Shown: positions 1 to 9,343, numbered from the stretch's first letter. The stretch: 64,000 nt of DNA from Pseudomonadota bacterium (GCA_018823285.1 JAHJIQ010000016.1:1-64000); one strand, 5' to 3'. Numbers and translations are program-made. Notes: generated by a model not told the origin, from the letters alone.

Positions 1-585
1 CAGCCGTGGCTGATCATTGATGCGCGAGGGTTGGCCGAGAACGAGCAGGTGCAGCCGGCGATGTTCCCCAAAATCAAGAGCGAGACCGGTGAAACGGTGT
101 ATGAGCTGTCCCAGGTTGAAGAGGCGGCGCTACTGAATCGGGGCATGATGCGCTATGTGGTTTCCGATGAGCCTTCTTCCTCCCTTCATTCCGATCATCG
201 CCTGATCGACCGGCTGCTTGCCGACGCCGGGATCCTGTTCGGGGTGGGCGAGGCAGGGGCCAGCACGATAGAGAGGTCTCTTTCTGAAATCTCGATCCCC
301 GGGTTTACGCCCACGCCGGTAGAGACGCCGGCGCCTGAAACATCCACGAAACCGAAGATGAGAACGAAAAGAGGGCAATATATGGTGGTCGATGCCACCC
401 AGGTTGAAGGACTGGCCAAGACCAATCTGGTGGTCAGCGCCCAGGATGCCATGGAACTGAAAGAGGAAGATGCCGCCTCCCAGATTTTGAAGAAATGCCG
501 GGTGGTTGTGATCGCTTCAAGCCCCATTGGGGGAATTGAAGGACGGCTCCCCATACGTTTGGCCCTGCTGGAGGGTTCCCGGTGA
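1..585 (+). CDS. Secreted LPP20/FlgT-like protein, C-terminal part (5' end outside window)
   Basis: The reading frame is open from the first base, so the gene begins outside the window. The visible part starts with a segment reading LIIDARGL, then PKIKSETGETVY, then GMMRYVV. This order (DARGL, a 'G.VY' turn, 'GM..YV') is what I recall from envelope proteins of the LPP20 lipoprotein/FlgT-like group. A second related copy follows near the end (YMVVDATQV, a short spacer, then AASQILKKCRVVVIAS). A Pro/Thr-rich linker separates the two. The stop lies 19 bp before the best start of the CHASE2 cyclase, so the two are probably co-transcribed. The role is unknown; the family assignment rests on motif memory only. 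Confidence 0.55.
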   Translation, partial: QPWLIIDARGLAENEQVQPAMFPKIKSETGETVYELSQVEEAALLNRGMMRYVVSDEPSSSLHSDHRLIDRLLADAGILFGVGEAGASTIERSLSEISIPGFTPTPVETPAPETSTKPKMRTKRGQYMVVDATQVEGLAKTNLVVSAQDAMELKEEDAASQILKKCRVVVIASSPIGGIEGRLPIRLALLEGSR

Positions 586-604
586 TGGTTTTGCTTTATT
601 CATC

Positions 605-2716
605 ATGAACGGAAAAAGACTTCTTCGCTTCCAGGTTCTCCTGACTTTTTTCTGCACCGCTTTGGTGATTGGCGGGGTCATTGCCTGTTACCTCGCAGGT
701 CTGCTGGCCAGAGCCGATAATTTCCTCTATGATCTCAATGTTGTCTGGCGTGGGCCTGTCGCCACCAGCGATCGGGTGGTCCTGGTCCTGATGGATGAGG
801 AGAGCGCGGTCAGGCTGAAACGGCATCGCGGGCAATGGTCCAGAAAAAAGCTGGCCATCGCTCTGGACAATCTTTGTGCAGCCGGAGCGGAGGTTGTCGG
901 GCTCGACATGGTCATGTCCGCCCCGGATCTTGAACCTGATGCGGACGTGATGCTTGCCGCTTCGATTGCCAACTGCAATAACGTGGTCCTCGCCCGGGTC
1001 TCTTCCGCCGAGGGGGTCAGGGAAATCGTTCCCCACGCTCCTTTTCAGGAGGCGATGATCGGGGACGGATTCATTGATGTCCCCCTCGATGAAGACGGGG
1101 TTCTCCGCAAGATAAGGTTTTTAAATGCCAAACCGATGGCTGACGGGTCACTGCAGTTGCTGCCGTCTTTTGCTCTTGAACTGGCAAGGGTTTTTCTCAA
1201 TCTTGATTTCAGCTTTGATTTTTCGGCCGGTGACCATTTTCTGATGGGCGCACCGACCGAGAATCAGCTTCGGCTGCCATATCCGGAGCTGCTGATTAAT
1301 TTTTATGGTGATTTCAACTCTTTCAAGGTGATCTCTTTTGCCGATGCCGTCAACAATACCCTGAAACCGGAGGATGTGCGCGGCAGGATGGTGCTTGTCG
1401 GTTCGACCTTGAGCAGCCAGAAGGATTTTTTCACCACTCCTTATTCCCGGTTTCGTCGTGAAGCAGCTGGTCTGTCAGCCAAATTTGCGACCGTTGAGGA
1501 GGGGGTGATGGGTTCGGATGAACCGGGAGTCGCCTGCCATGCCCATGCCGTTGAAACCATTCTGAACAAGGCTTTTATCAAGCCGGTAAACGGCTCTCCA
1601 ATCATCTGGTTTACATTGCTGACTGGTCTGGTGGGGCTTCTCTTTTACATCCCCAGGATCGGATTGCTGATCGAACTGGCCATCCTTTTCCTTTCCCTGG
1701 CCGCCATTGTTTTTGTTTCCCACCTGCTGTTCAGCAGGAGTCTGTTGCGGGTCGATAGCGCTTCATTTCTTGCCGTATTTCTCATTCAGTTTGTTACCGG
1801 TGTCGCCCTGCAGAGGTCTTTCGGCAAAAAAAAGAATGCGATGATCACTTCACTTTTCGGCAAATACGTCTCATCCGGGGTGGTCAACGAGTTGATCAAG
1901 GGCGATATCAGTTCTTCTTTGGAGGGTCACCGTGAAAACCTGACCATGCTTTTTTCCGATCTCCGGAATTTCACAACGCTCTCGGAAAGATTGGGAGCGA
2001 AGGATACCGGACTGCTTCTCAATGTCTATTTCGACACCATGATCCCGATTGTCTTTGCCCATCAGGGGACGCTCGATAAGCTGATGGGGGATGCGGTGAT
2101 GGCTTTTTACGGCGCTCCCCTGCCGGTACCCGATCACCCGGCCCAGGCTGCCGCTACCGCCCTTGAGATGATTGAAAAGCTTGACCGGTTGGTGGAAAAA
2201 ACAGATCTGCCCGGGATTGAAGGGCTTGCCATAGGAATCGGTCTGAATACCGGAGAAGTGACGGTTGGCAATCTCGGCAGCAATGTGTTCATGGATTATA
2301 CGATCATCGGTGATGCGGTCAATCTTGCCTCCCGTCTTGAGGGGCTGAACAAGGTCTATGGGACAAGTATTCTGGTGACGGAATTCACGGCCCGTGAGCT
2401 TGATGACCGTTTTGTGGTAAGGGATCTGGATATTGTAAAGGTCAAGGGCAAGGAGAAGTCGGTTACAATCTTCGAACTTTGCGGCTGGCGTGACAGATTG
2501 AGTCAGGAGCGGTTGGCTGAGCTTGCCGTGTTTGCGGAAGGGGTGAGCGCCTACCGCAGTCAGCAGTGGGATGCGGCGGAGGAGCGATTCCGGGAGGTCT
2601 TGAAAATGAATCCCGGCGATGGTCCTGCCAGACTCTATCTTTCCAGAACGTCCGCCATGCGGGACAACCCTCCGCCCCCTGACTGGAACGGGGTGACGGC
2701 GTTCGACCATAAATAG
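605..2716 (+). CDS. CHASE2-domain class III adenylate cyclase with C-terminal TPR
   Basis: Membrane-bound sensor cyclase of 703 aa. An N-terminal membrane segment is followed by a CHASE2 extracytoplasmic domain (about residues 35-325), three membrane helices (about 332-402) and a class III cyclase domain (about 440-610). Both metal aspartates are present (FSDLRNF near 450, GDAVMAF near 493). The adenine-selecting Lys (DKLMGD) and Thr (DYTIIGD) and the transition-state Asn/Arg (AVNLASR) are also there, so the product is predicted to be cAMP. A TPR-like tail ends in a PPPPDW motif typical of CHASE2 cyclases. The ATG at 605 is preferred; an upstream in-frame TTG at 527 would overlap the preceding gene by 59 bp. 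A cNMP-binding HDOD protein at 11.2-12.7 kb is a possible downstream reader. Confidence 0.92.
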   Translation: MNGKRLLRFQVLLTFFCTALVIGGVIACYLAGLLARADNFLYDLNVVWRGPVATSDRVVLVLMDEESAVRLKRHRGQWSRKKLAIALDNLCAAGAEVVGLDMVMSAPDLEPDADVMLAASIANCNNVVLARVSSAEGVREIVPHAPFQEAMIGDGFIDVPLDEDGVLRKIRFLNAKPMADGSLQLLPSFALELARVFLNLDFSFDFSAGDHFLMGAPTENQLRLPYPELLINFYGDFNSFKVISFADAVNNTLKPEDVRGRMVLVGSTLSSQKDFFTTPYSRFRREAAGLSAKFATVEEGVMGSDEPGVACHAHAVETILNKAFIKPVNGSPIIWFTLLTGLVGLLFYIPRIGLLIELAILFLSLAAIVFVSHLLFSRSLLRVDSASFLAVFLIQFVTGVALQRSFGKKKNAMITSLFGKYVSSGVVNELIKGDISSSLEGHRENLTMLFSDLRNFTTLSERLGAKDTGLLLNVYFDTMIPIVFAHQGTLDKLMGDAVMAFYGAPLPVPDHPAQAAATALEMIEKLDRLVEKTDLPGIEGLAIGIGLNTGEVTVGNLGSNVFMDYTIIGDAVNLASRLEGLNKVYGTSILVTEFTARELDDRFVVRDLDIVKVKGKEKSVTIFELCGWRDRLSQERLAELAVFAEGVSAYRSQQWDAAEERFREVLKMNPGDGPARLYLSRTSAMRDNPPPPDWNGVTAFDHK

Positions 2717-2739
2717 AGAGAAAATTTCTTACGAATCTG

Positions 2740-2943
2740 ATGACAGATAGAGAAAATCTTAACGAACAGCGGTTGGTGGAACTGGAGAGCCGGGTTGCTT
2801 TTCAGGACCGGATCATTGATGAACTGAACGGGGTTGTCGCCGCGCAGCAGGAACAGATTGACGGGATCGAGAAGGCTCTCAGCGCCCTTCAGTTACATGT
2901 GAAAACGGTCCTTTCCGATCCCGGTGGTGATGATGGCCGCTGA
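2740..2943 (+). CDS. slyX: SlyX family coiled-coil protein
   Basis: Small protein of 67 aa, predicted to be almost entirely a helical coiled coil (heptad pattern from RLVELESRVAFQDRIIDEL onward). Length, the early LE.R.AFQ motif and the dimerising helix match the SlyX family, whose molecular function is not established. It starts 23 bp after the cyclase stop and its last 20 bp overlap the helicase gene, so cyclase, slyX and helicase are probably one transcript. The C-terminal tail ends in DPGGDDGR rather than the more usual Pro/His-rich end. Confidence 0.8.
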   Translation: MTDRENLNEQRLVELESRVAFQDRIIDELNGVVAAQQEQIDGIEKALSALQLHVKTVLSDPGGDDGR

Positions 2944-4303
2944 AGTGATCCTGACCGTCTCTGCGGAGTGTCTGCTGCAGCATGCGCCTCCCGCCCTCCT
3001 TTCGGTCCTGAAAAAAGAGTTGACCGTTGCCAATCCAAAATATCTTGATGCAAAAAAGTATGGCCGGTGGATCGGCAAAAAGCTGAAGCCGTTTCTTTAC
3101 TTTTACAAAGAATCGGCTGGTGGTTTCAGATTTCCCCGCGGCTATGCCAACAAGGCGGTTCTCCATTGCCGGAAAATTCTTGGCAAAGACCCGGAGATCG
3201 TTGATCACCGTCGGCTTCTGCCGGAGGTGGATTTTGCTTTTCAGGGAACCCTTCGCCCTTATCAAAAGGAGGCGTTCAACGATACGGCAAAGCGGGATTT
3301 CGGGGTGATCGAATCTTCGACCGGCTCCGGAAAAACCGTGATCGGTCTTGCCCTGATCGCCCAGCGGAAACAGCCGACGCTGATCCTGGTCCACAGCAAG
3401 GAGCTGATGTATCAGTGGGCAAAGCAGATCGAATTATTCCTTGGTGTTGAGGCAGGGCTGATTGGAGACGGCCATTATGAGACGAGGCCGGTCACCGTTG
3501 CCATCGTCAATTCGGCGAGAAACCATCTGGAGGGACTTCCGGAAAAGTTCGGTCACCTCTGTGTCGATGAGTGTCACCGGGTCCCGGCCACTCTTTTCAC
3601 CGAGGTGGTGACCGCCTTCGACTGTAAATATGCCCTCGGGCTTTCCGCCACCGCTTTTCGGCGCGACGGATTGACCGAGCTCATCCACCTCTATCTCGGG
3701 GATCGCAGTCACCGGGTCAACACCGAGGAACTGCAGCAGAGCGGCGCGGTGCTGAAGCCTGAATTCATCCAGAAAACCACCAGCTTTCGCTACGGGTATC
3801 GCGGCAATTACCATCATCTGCTGAAGGCATTGACCACCAATGAAGAGCGAAACCGCCTGATTTGCACCGATATTGTCATAGAAGCGGGCCGCGGCAAGGG
3901 TACCGTTCTGGTCGTGAGTGACCGGGTGGCTCATTGCGAGATGCTGGCGGAGATCCTGTCAGAAATTGCTCCTGATCTGAAGGTGGCGGTCCTGACCGGT
4001 AAAATGGTTTCGGACGAAAGAACCGATTTGATCCGGGCGATCCGGGAGGGAGAAGTGGAGGTGCTGGTCTCGACGGTGCAGCTCATCGGTGAAGGATTTG
4101 ATTGTTCGGGCTTAAGGGCGCTGTTCCTGACCACGCCGATTAAATTTACCGGGCGGCTACTTCAGGTGGTAGGGCGGATTCTGCGGCCCGCTGAAGGCAA
4201 GTCGCCACGGGTCTATGATTACTATGATGATATCGGAGTCCTGAAGAAATCGGCCCAGGTCAGGAGGATGATCTTTGCCGACAAACAGGGGATACTGGTG
4301 TAA
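2924..4303 (+). CDS. XPB/SSL2-like DEAD/DEAH-box (superfamily 2) helicase
   Basis: ATP-dependent nucleic-acid helicase of 459 aa, related to the bacterial XPB/RadD-like branch of superfamily 2. A 100-residue N-terminal region precedes the ATPase core. Visible motifs are the Q-motif-like LRPYQKEA, Walker A STGSGKT (near residue 130), DEAH-type box VDECHR (near 213), motif III LSATAFR (near 239) and motif VI QVVGRILRP (near 413). The core is therefore complete. The substrate cannot be read from sequence; DNA repair or transcription-coupled remodelling is a family-level guess. The start is uncertain because several ATG codons lie close together (2924, 2930, 2933). It overlaps slyX by 20 bp and converges on the kinase gene 32 bp away. 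Confidence 0.88.
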   Translation: MVMMAAEVILTVSAECLLQHAPPALLSVLKKELTVANPKYLDAKKYGRWIGKKLKPFLYFYKESAGGFRFPRGYANKAVLHCRKILGKDPEIVDHRRLLPEVDFAFQGTLRPYQKEAFNDTAKRDFGVIESSTGSGKTVIGLALIAQRKQPTLILVHSKELMYQWAKQIELFLGVEAGLIGDGHYETRPVTVAIVNSARNHLEGLPEKFGHLCVDECHRVPATLFTEVVTAFDCKYALGLSATAFRRDGLTELIHLYLGDRSHRVNTEELQQSGAVLKPEFIQKTTSFRYGYRGNYHHLLKALTTNEERNRLICTDIVIEAGRGKGTVLVVSDRVAHCEMLAEILSEIAPDLKVAVLTGKMVSDERTDLIRAIREGEVEVLVSTVQLIGEGFDCSGLRALFLTTPIKFTGRLLQVVGRILRPAEGKSPRVYDYYDDIGVLKKSAQVRRMIFADKQGILV

Positions 4304-4335
4304 ACCTGCCGCTTCCGGTTTCTGCGTGGAAAGAT

Positions 4336-6879
4336 TTATTGCTTGTTGAATTCCCTTAAGCATTTCCTCGCTTCCACAACGACTTCTCCGATGGTCTCAA
4401 ACCTTCTTGATTTGGCTTTCGACATTAAACGGGTCGCAAGTTTAATGCAGCATTCCGGGAGCCCGGGATCGACTTCCTGCAGAGGGGTGTATGAAACCGT
4501 GGAGATGGAATGCATCAGGGCGGCGACATTGCTGTTCCGGAAGGGTTTGGTTCCGGTCAGGAGTTCGTAGAGCACAACCCCGAGTGAGAACTGGTCTGAA
4601 CTGCCGTCAACCTTTTTCCCGGCAACCTGCTCGGGCGACATGTAGTTGGGAGTGCCGAGGATCACCCCGGTCTGGGTTTTGGATGAGTCGAGGATCCTGG
4701 CAATCCCGAAGTCGGCCACTTTGACATGGCCGTCTTTTAACAGGATGATATTGGCCGGTTTGACATCGCGATGGACCACATGGTTTTTGTGGGCGTACTC
4801 CAGGGCCTCGGCCACCTTGATGATAATCTCCAGCACCTTGGGCACCGGCAGAAGATTGCCTGTTTTACAGTGTGCCGACAGATCTTGGCCGTTCAGCAGT
4901 TCCATGGCCATGTAGGTCATGTCGTGGTCTTCATCGATATCGTAGATGGTCACGATATTGGGATGGTTCAGTTTACCGGCGGCTTCCGCCTCCCTGAAAA
5001 ATCGTGCCTTGACTTCCGCCAGATCAGCCTTGTCCACCTGGTCGTAGCGCAGGGTTTTAATCGCCACTGCGCGGTTTATTTTCGGGTCCCGGCCGAGATA
5101 GACCGTGCCGATGGCCCCCTGCCCGATTTCTTCAAGGATCTCATAGCGGCCAAGGGTCGGTTTTGCGTCACTGGTGGTGGTCATGGAAAGAGTCGTGCTG
5201 TTGGGTTTGGCAAACGAAGGGATTTTTGCCGTTACCTTCAGCCGTTCAATCTTTTCCTTGATGTCTTTAAAGGGGCCGCAGCGGTAGATATGCTCGTAGA
5301 CGGCGATGGCCTTGTTGTGCATTCTTTTGCGCTCCAGATCAAGGCCGAGGTTATAGAGAAGGTCTTTGACCGATGGGTCGCTGACCGGGCATTTCATGAA
5401 TTTCTCGAAGGCCAGATCGAGGAGGCCCTGGCTCTGGAACGAAAGGCCAAGGACCTTGTTTGCCTCATCATCGGTTGCCGTCCGGAACGGGTTGAAGAAT
5501 TTACGGTTGATGATGATCAGGACGAGGCCGATTACCGCGAGAATTGTCGGGGAGGCGCTTTTAATCCAGATGCCCTGGGAAACGAAGAGAAGTGTGGCAA
5601 GTGCCTGCCAGGAAATGATGAAGATGATCAGAATGATGGTTCCCAGAGAAAGGTTGACCCTGGGAATGATAAAGATCAGGAAGAGCCCGAAATAGAGGAG
5701 CGCCCCTGTTTCCAGGGACCAGGTCCAGCCGGGTCTGGAAATGTGATTCCCGGCGAGAATCGCCGCGGTGGTGATGGCGGTCAGTTCCGCCGTGCTGATC
5801 TCTTCTCCCTCCGTGGTTTTGAAAAAAGTGGTCAGGCCCGGGGCGGTCAACCCGAGGACAACAGTTTTCCCGGCAAGCTCCTGCCGGCCGATTTTCCCTT
5901 CCTGAATCGCATGAAAGGGAAAAGTGACAAAACTCTCCGGTCTGTTTCCTGCCATGAGGAGCCGGTATTCACCGTTGACCGGGATGATCCGGTCGGCAAA
6001 ATTCAGGGAATTTATTGATGCTTTATTGTATGTCCCCCTGATGTCCTGCAGTCTGCTGTCAAGGGCAGCCAATGACAGACGGAGGGCCATGGACGGATAG
6101 AGTTTCTCCTGCCAAGAGATAAACAGGTTTGCGCCTCTGACCGTACGGTCACGATCACCAATAAAATTGTCATGACCGAGACCCGCCGCACTCTCTGCCA
6201 GATCGGTGAAGGGTGCGCTGAACCCGGTAGCCTGAACCGGTGATTTTTCACCGTTGAACGGATTGCCAAGTTGAAATAATGAGTGGCCGGCAGACAGGGT
6301 TTCTTTTGGGTAGTCAATGGCATGTTTCTTGAGCCAGGCAGGGTTGGTAGAGTCATCAACCCATTCCCGGCTGCCGAAATAAAACTGCAGGGGCAGGATG
6401 ATCTTTCCCCCTTTATGCACCGAATTCAAAAGCCGGGAGTCATTGTCGAGGCGATTTTCTGCTGCGGCAAGGCTTCTGCTCAGCTCCTGTCTCGTGTTCT
6501 TCGGCAGATCCAGCTTTTTGTCGGCCAGATACTCTTTGAGCCGGGCAATTTCCTTGATCCCTTCACCTGTTTCCCGGGCCGGATAATGGAGGTCAAGACC
6601 GATGGCCTTGACGTTCGTTTTCACCAGCCGGTCAATCGCCTCACTGATCACCGAGCGGGGCCAGGGCCAGCTTCCCAGCCTGCCGATACTGTCCTGGTCG
6701 ATGGCGACCAGAACGACCTGGCCGCTCTTGTCAATCTTGTGAAAAGCGGCAAGACGGTCATAGATACTGTTTTCAGCCCTCTCCAAGAGGGGGGCTTCCG
6801 CGGTCAGCCCGACGATCATCAGCAGGGTAAGAAACGTGCAGCTGAACCAGCTCGATGTGAGAAGTGTCTTGATATGCAT
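4336..6879 (-). CDS. CHASE2-domain receptor Ser/Thr protein kinase
   Basis: Membrane receptor kinase of 847 aa. Order: N-terminal helix (about 10-28), CHASE2 sensor domain in the periplasm (to about 380), three membrane helices (about 381-460), a helical TPR-like linker (about 475-550), then a Hanks-type kinase (about 575-840). Kinase motifs are complete: GQGAIGTVY glycine loop, AIKTLR lysine, VHRDVKPAN catalytic loop (near 705), VADFGIAR (near 725) and GTPNYMSPEQ (near 747). It is predicted to phosphorylate cytoplasmic targets in response to an envelope signal. Placing the kinase at the C terminus, inside the cell after CHASE2, mirrors the architecture of the cyclase at 605-2716, so the sensor module is shared and the output differs. 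It starts 4 bp after the barrel gene. Confidence 0.93.
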   Translation of the reverse strand: MHIKTLLTSSWFSCTFLTLLMIVGLTAEAPLLERAENSIYDRLAAFHKIDKSGQVVLVAIDQDSIGRLGSWPWPRSVISEAIDRLVKTNVKAIGLDLHYPARETGEGIKEIARLKEYLADKKLDLPKNTRQELSRSLAAAENRLDNDSRLLNSVHKGGKIILPLQFYFGSREWVDDSTNPAWLKKHAIDYPKETLSAGHSLFQLGNPFNGEKSPVQATGFSAPFTDLAESAAGLGHDNFIGDRDRTVRGANLFISWQEKLYPSMALRLSLAALDSRLQDIRGTYNKASINSLNFADRIIPVNGEYRLLMAGNRPESFVTFPFHAIQEGKIGRQELAGKTVVLGLTAPGLTTFFKTTEGEEISTAELTAITTAAILAGNHISRPGWTWSLETGALLYFGLFLIFIIPRVNLSLGTIILIIFIISWQALATLLFVSQGIWIKSASPTILAVIGLVLIIINRKFFNPFRTATDDEANKVLGLSFQSQGLLDLAFEKFMKCPVSDPSVKDLLYNLGLDLERKRMHNKAIAVYEHIYRCGPFKDIKEKIERLKVTAKIPSFAKPNSTTLSMTTTSDAKPTLGRYEILEEIGQGAIGTVYLGRDPKINRAVAIKTLRYDQVDKADLAEVKARFFREAEAAGKLNHPNIVTIYDIDEDHDMTYMAMELLNGQDLSAHCKTGNLLPVPKVLEIIIKVAEALEYAHKNHVVHRDVKPANIILLKDGHVKVADFGIARILDSSKTQTGVILGTPNYMSPEQVAGKKVDGSSDQFSLGVVLYELLTGTKPFRNSNVAALMHSISTVSYTPLQEVDPGLPECCIKLATRLMSKAKSRRFETIGEVVVEARKCLREFNKQ

Positions 6880-6883
6880 GGTG

Positions 6884-7900
6884 TCAGAACCGCAGGGTGA
6901 CTCCAGCCATGGCGCTGAACGATTCCCAGTTGACTTCGTTGAGTTTCAAGATATAGATATCCCCGTCTTCTTCATAGAATTTGATTTGGCCATCTTCTGC
7001 TTGCCATTTTTGATAACCGAGGTCGATTTTAAACTGCAGGTTTTTTGCCCCTGTCATAAGGCCGAGGTTGATCAGAAGACCCTTGGCATCATCGGAATAG
7101 TGTCTGAAGCTCACCGGATGCTGGAAATATGGGATCAGATTCCAGTTGGCTTCAGCTTCATAGGTGCCGGAATGCAGTTCGATCGATGAATGAAGGGAAA
7201 AATTGGTGGTGGGTGCAAATTCCATGACCACACCAAGCCAGCCCCCATACCATTGAGTATCGAAAGTGCTGTCGAGTCCCGTAATGGGTCCTAGGGGGGC
7301 AGCAGATGGGTCTATGCCTGGTTCAGATATAGTCTGATATCCATCATGGATGGTCAGGTTCTGTTCATGGTAGGAATAGCCGATACAGGGGGTGATAGAG
7401 AAGTTTCCTTCCCTGGTTGTAAAAACCGGGCCGAGGCCGGCCGAAAAATCCCGGACATCACCTTCATCAGAGCGGTTATTGGAACGGGAAAACTCCTGGG
7501 TTCGGTTGTTACCATGGTAATCTGAATCTTGATTCTTTCCGGAGTGAATTTTCCCGTACCCGATAGTCCCCCTGAAACTCAAACCGAAGGGGATATTGTC
7601 ATGTTTCAGGGTAACATTCCCATGGGTATTAAATTGATTGATTTCAAGATCTTCCCAGGTCAGTTCTGATCTGATATTTGTGTAGTTGAAATCACTGTTG
7701 TAACCAGCAAAGTTCCAATCGAGTTGATCAACTCTGTAACCGCTGCTTAACCCAAAATCAAACCCTGATGTGTTCAGTTTTGCTTCAGAGCGTTCAGGGG
7801 AACAAATTACTGAAAGAATAAAGATAATTAGGGTGATGCCACCTGCTTTATAATTTCTTCTGTATTGAAAATGATTTTGAGTTTCCATCGTGTGATCCAC
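6884..7900 (-). CDS. Outer-membrane beta-barrel protein, omptin-like fold suspected
   Basis: Exported protein of 338 aa (or 334 from the second ATG at 7888). A signal peptide is clear: basic YRRNYK, hydrophobic GGITLIIFILSVIC, small residues before a likely cut near residue 40. The rest alternates short amphipathic strands rich in aromatic and polar residues (SLHSSIELHSGTYEAE, LQFKIDLGYQKW) and ends in Phe, as outer-membrane barrels do. The spacing and the 'HPVSFRHYSDDAKGL' region remind me of omptin-like or Protochlamydia-type outer-membrane proteins, but I see no sure omptin catalytic residues. The gene is richer in A+T than its neighbours. Its stop is 4 bp upstream of the CHASE2 kinase start, so the two are almost certainly co-expressed; it may pass on or gate the signal the kinase senses. 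Confidence 0.72.
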   Translation of the reverse strand: MDHTMETQNHFQYRRNYKAGGITLIIFILSVICSPERSEAKLNTSGFDFGLSSGYRVDQLDWNFAGYNSDFNYTNIRSELTWEDLEINQFNTHGNVTLKHDNIPFGLSFRGTIGYGKIHSGKNQDSDYHGNNRTQEFSRSNNRSDEGDVRDFSAGLGPVFTTREGNFSITPCIGYSYHEQNLTIHDGYQTISEPGIDPSAAPLGPITGLDSTFDTQWYGGWLGVVMEFAPTTNFSLHSSIELHSGTYEAEANWNLIPYFQHPVSFRHYSDDAKGLLINLGLMTGAKNLQFKIDLGYQKWQAEDGQIKFYEEDGDIYILKLNEVNWESFSAMAGVTLRF

Positions 7901-8083
7901 CCGTTGTAATTTTGTTTCTTTGTTCAGATATCATTTCAACAGAGATATTGCGGCCATAGTTGATCGACTCAATTTGGCAACAGCTCGAGATCGTTGTTGC
8001 TGCCTGCGAGTATACTGTTCTTAGCTCTGGAATCTCAAGTTGTTCCCTCCAGGTCGTTGCAAATCAGCGACTGTTCCCTGAAT

Positions 8084-8314
8084 CTATTCGGCCATGGGTT
8101 TGCCGGTGTAATGCACGGTCAGCAACCGGCCGTCAAGACCGACCACATCGCCTTCCATCAGCTGTCTGCCCCGCCGGGTGTCTATTTCGCCATTCACCGC
8201 GACTTCGCCGTTCTGGATTCTGGCCTTTGCCTCCCCGCCGTTCTCCACAATCCCGGCCAGTTTCAGCAGCTGACCAAGCCGGATCACCTCACCGTCGACC
8301 TCAATTTTTTCCAT
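8084..8314 (-). CDS. S4-domain RNA-binding protein, YbcJ type
   Basis: A 76-residue protein made of a single S4 domain. The S4 core (IRLGQLLKLAGIVENGGEAK, then VAVNGEIDTRRGRQL and GDVV) covers almost all of it. This is the size and layout of the YbcJ/RNA-binding S4 family, which binds structured RNA; the biological target is unknown. It is transcribed away from the hydrolase at 8510 and lies 183 bp upstream of the barrel gene, so it could head that transcript, but the gap argues for separate control. Confidence 0.85.
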   Translation of the reverse strand: MEKIEVDGEVIRLGQLLKLAGIVENGGEAKARIQNGEVAVNGEIDTRRGRQLMEGDVVGLDGRLLTVHYTGKPMAE

Positions 8315-8509
8315 AAGAATCCATAATGCTTATTAAATGATAAAGCTCAAGTTGACCAGTTTGTCTGCTCGTTTCGGTAAGCGAGTCTGCGTGAGATCTT
8401 GGACTTATACCCGAAGGGTGAAATAAGGAGGTTGCAGTTTGCGATCCCGACCCCTTATGGTATTACAAGATTAACAGCGTTTTCATTCAACTGACAATGA
8501 TTAATTGCC

Positions 8510-9343
8510 ATGAAACTGATCCTTATCCTTGCCTTTGGGGTTGCAATAGTTGCTCTGTTGATCCAGGGTCAGCACAGGATGATTTATCATCCAAGACCGT
8601 ACCGAGCAAATGAAGTGGCGCCTGATAACTGCCGCTTTCTTGAATATGCGACCGGCCAGGGGAGACAGGTTTCATACTATATCCTCCCGCCGGAAAGAGA
8701 GGAAGAACTTCCGGACAGAATCTGGTTGATGTTCGGCGGCAATGCTTCCCTGGCCCTTGACTGGTTGGAGCTGATCCGCGATTTTCCCGACCGGCGGGCG
8801 GGCTTTATTCTCCTCGAGTACCCAGGCTACGGGCGGTGCCGGGGCCGGGTCAGTCCGGAAACCATGATGGAGTCTGCCGCCGGTGCGATATCCGCCCTTG
8901 CGACACATCTGAATGCGGGTGAGGGGGCGGTCAGGGAGCGGCTGAGTCTTGTCGGTCATTCCCTCGGGGCCGCGGCCGCCCTTCTTTTCGGGAGCCGGAA
9001 CCGGGTCGACAGAATTGTCCTGATTGCCCCTTTTACCAGTCTCCGTGATATGGCGACTCTGGTGGTCGGCAAACCGCTGGATCGAACTCTGGTTCATCGT
9101 TTTGATAATCGTGCCCGGCTCGGAGAGGTTCTGGCTGTTCCTGAACCGCCGATTGTCACCATAATTCATGGGGATCGGGACAAGGTGATCCCGGTCCGGA
9201 TGGGAAGAGAGCTTGCGGCGAGCAGTCCGGCGATCAGGTACTATGAGGAACGGAATGGAGATCATAATTATATTCTGGTGACGGCCAGGAAAGAGATCAT
9301 TGCCGGTATGATCAATGCTCCGACCGGCCCGGAAAGAGAGTAG
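8510..9343 (+). CDS. Membrane-anchored alpha/beta hydrolase
   Basis: Serine hydrolase of 277 aa with an N-terminal hydrophobic helix (LILILAFGVAIVALLI) that should act as a signal anchor. The nucleophile elbow is GHSLG (near residue 147), with Asp in HGDRDKVIP (near 222) and His in NGDHNY (near 250), a complete Ser-Asp-His triad. The overall order fits the BEM46/YqiA-like group of hydrolases. The natural substrate is not predictable; lipid or ester hydrolysis at the membrane is likely. The small gene at 9354 follows after 10 bp. Confidence 0.82.
   Translation: MKLILILAFGVAIVALLIQGQHRMIYHPRPYRANEVAPDNCRFLEYATGQGRQVSYYILPPEREEELPDRIWLMFGGNASLALDWLELIRDFPDRRAGFILLEYPGYGRCRGRVSPETMMESAAGAISALATHLNAGEGAVRERLSLVGHSLGAAAALLFGSRNRVDRIVLIAPFTSLRDMATLVVGKPLDRTLVHRFDNRARLGEVLAVPEPPIVTIIHGDRDKVIPVRMGRELAASSPAIRYYEERNGDHNYILVTARKEIIAGMINAPTGPERE

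Noticed and set aside
4771..6018. Long plus-strand open frame (415 codons) opposite the CHASE2 kinase
   Set aside because: Its codons mirror the kinase gene, the product has no recognisable domain, and the kinase has full motifs.
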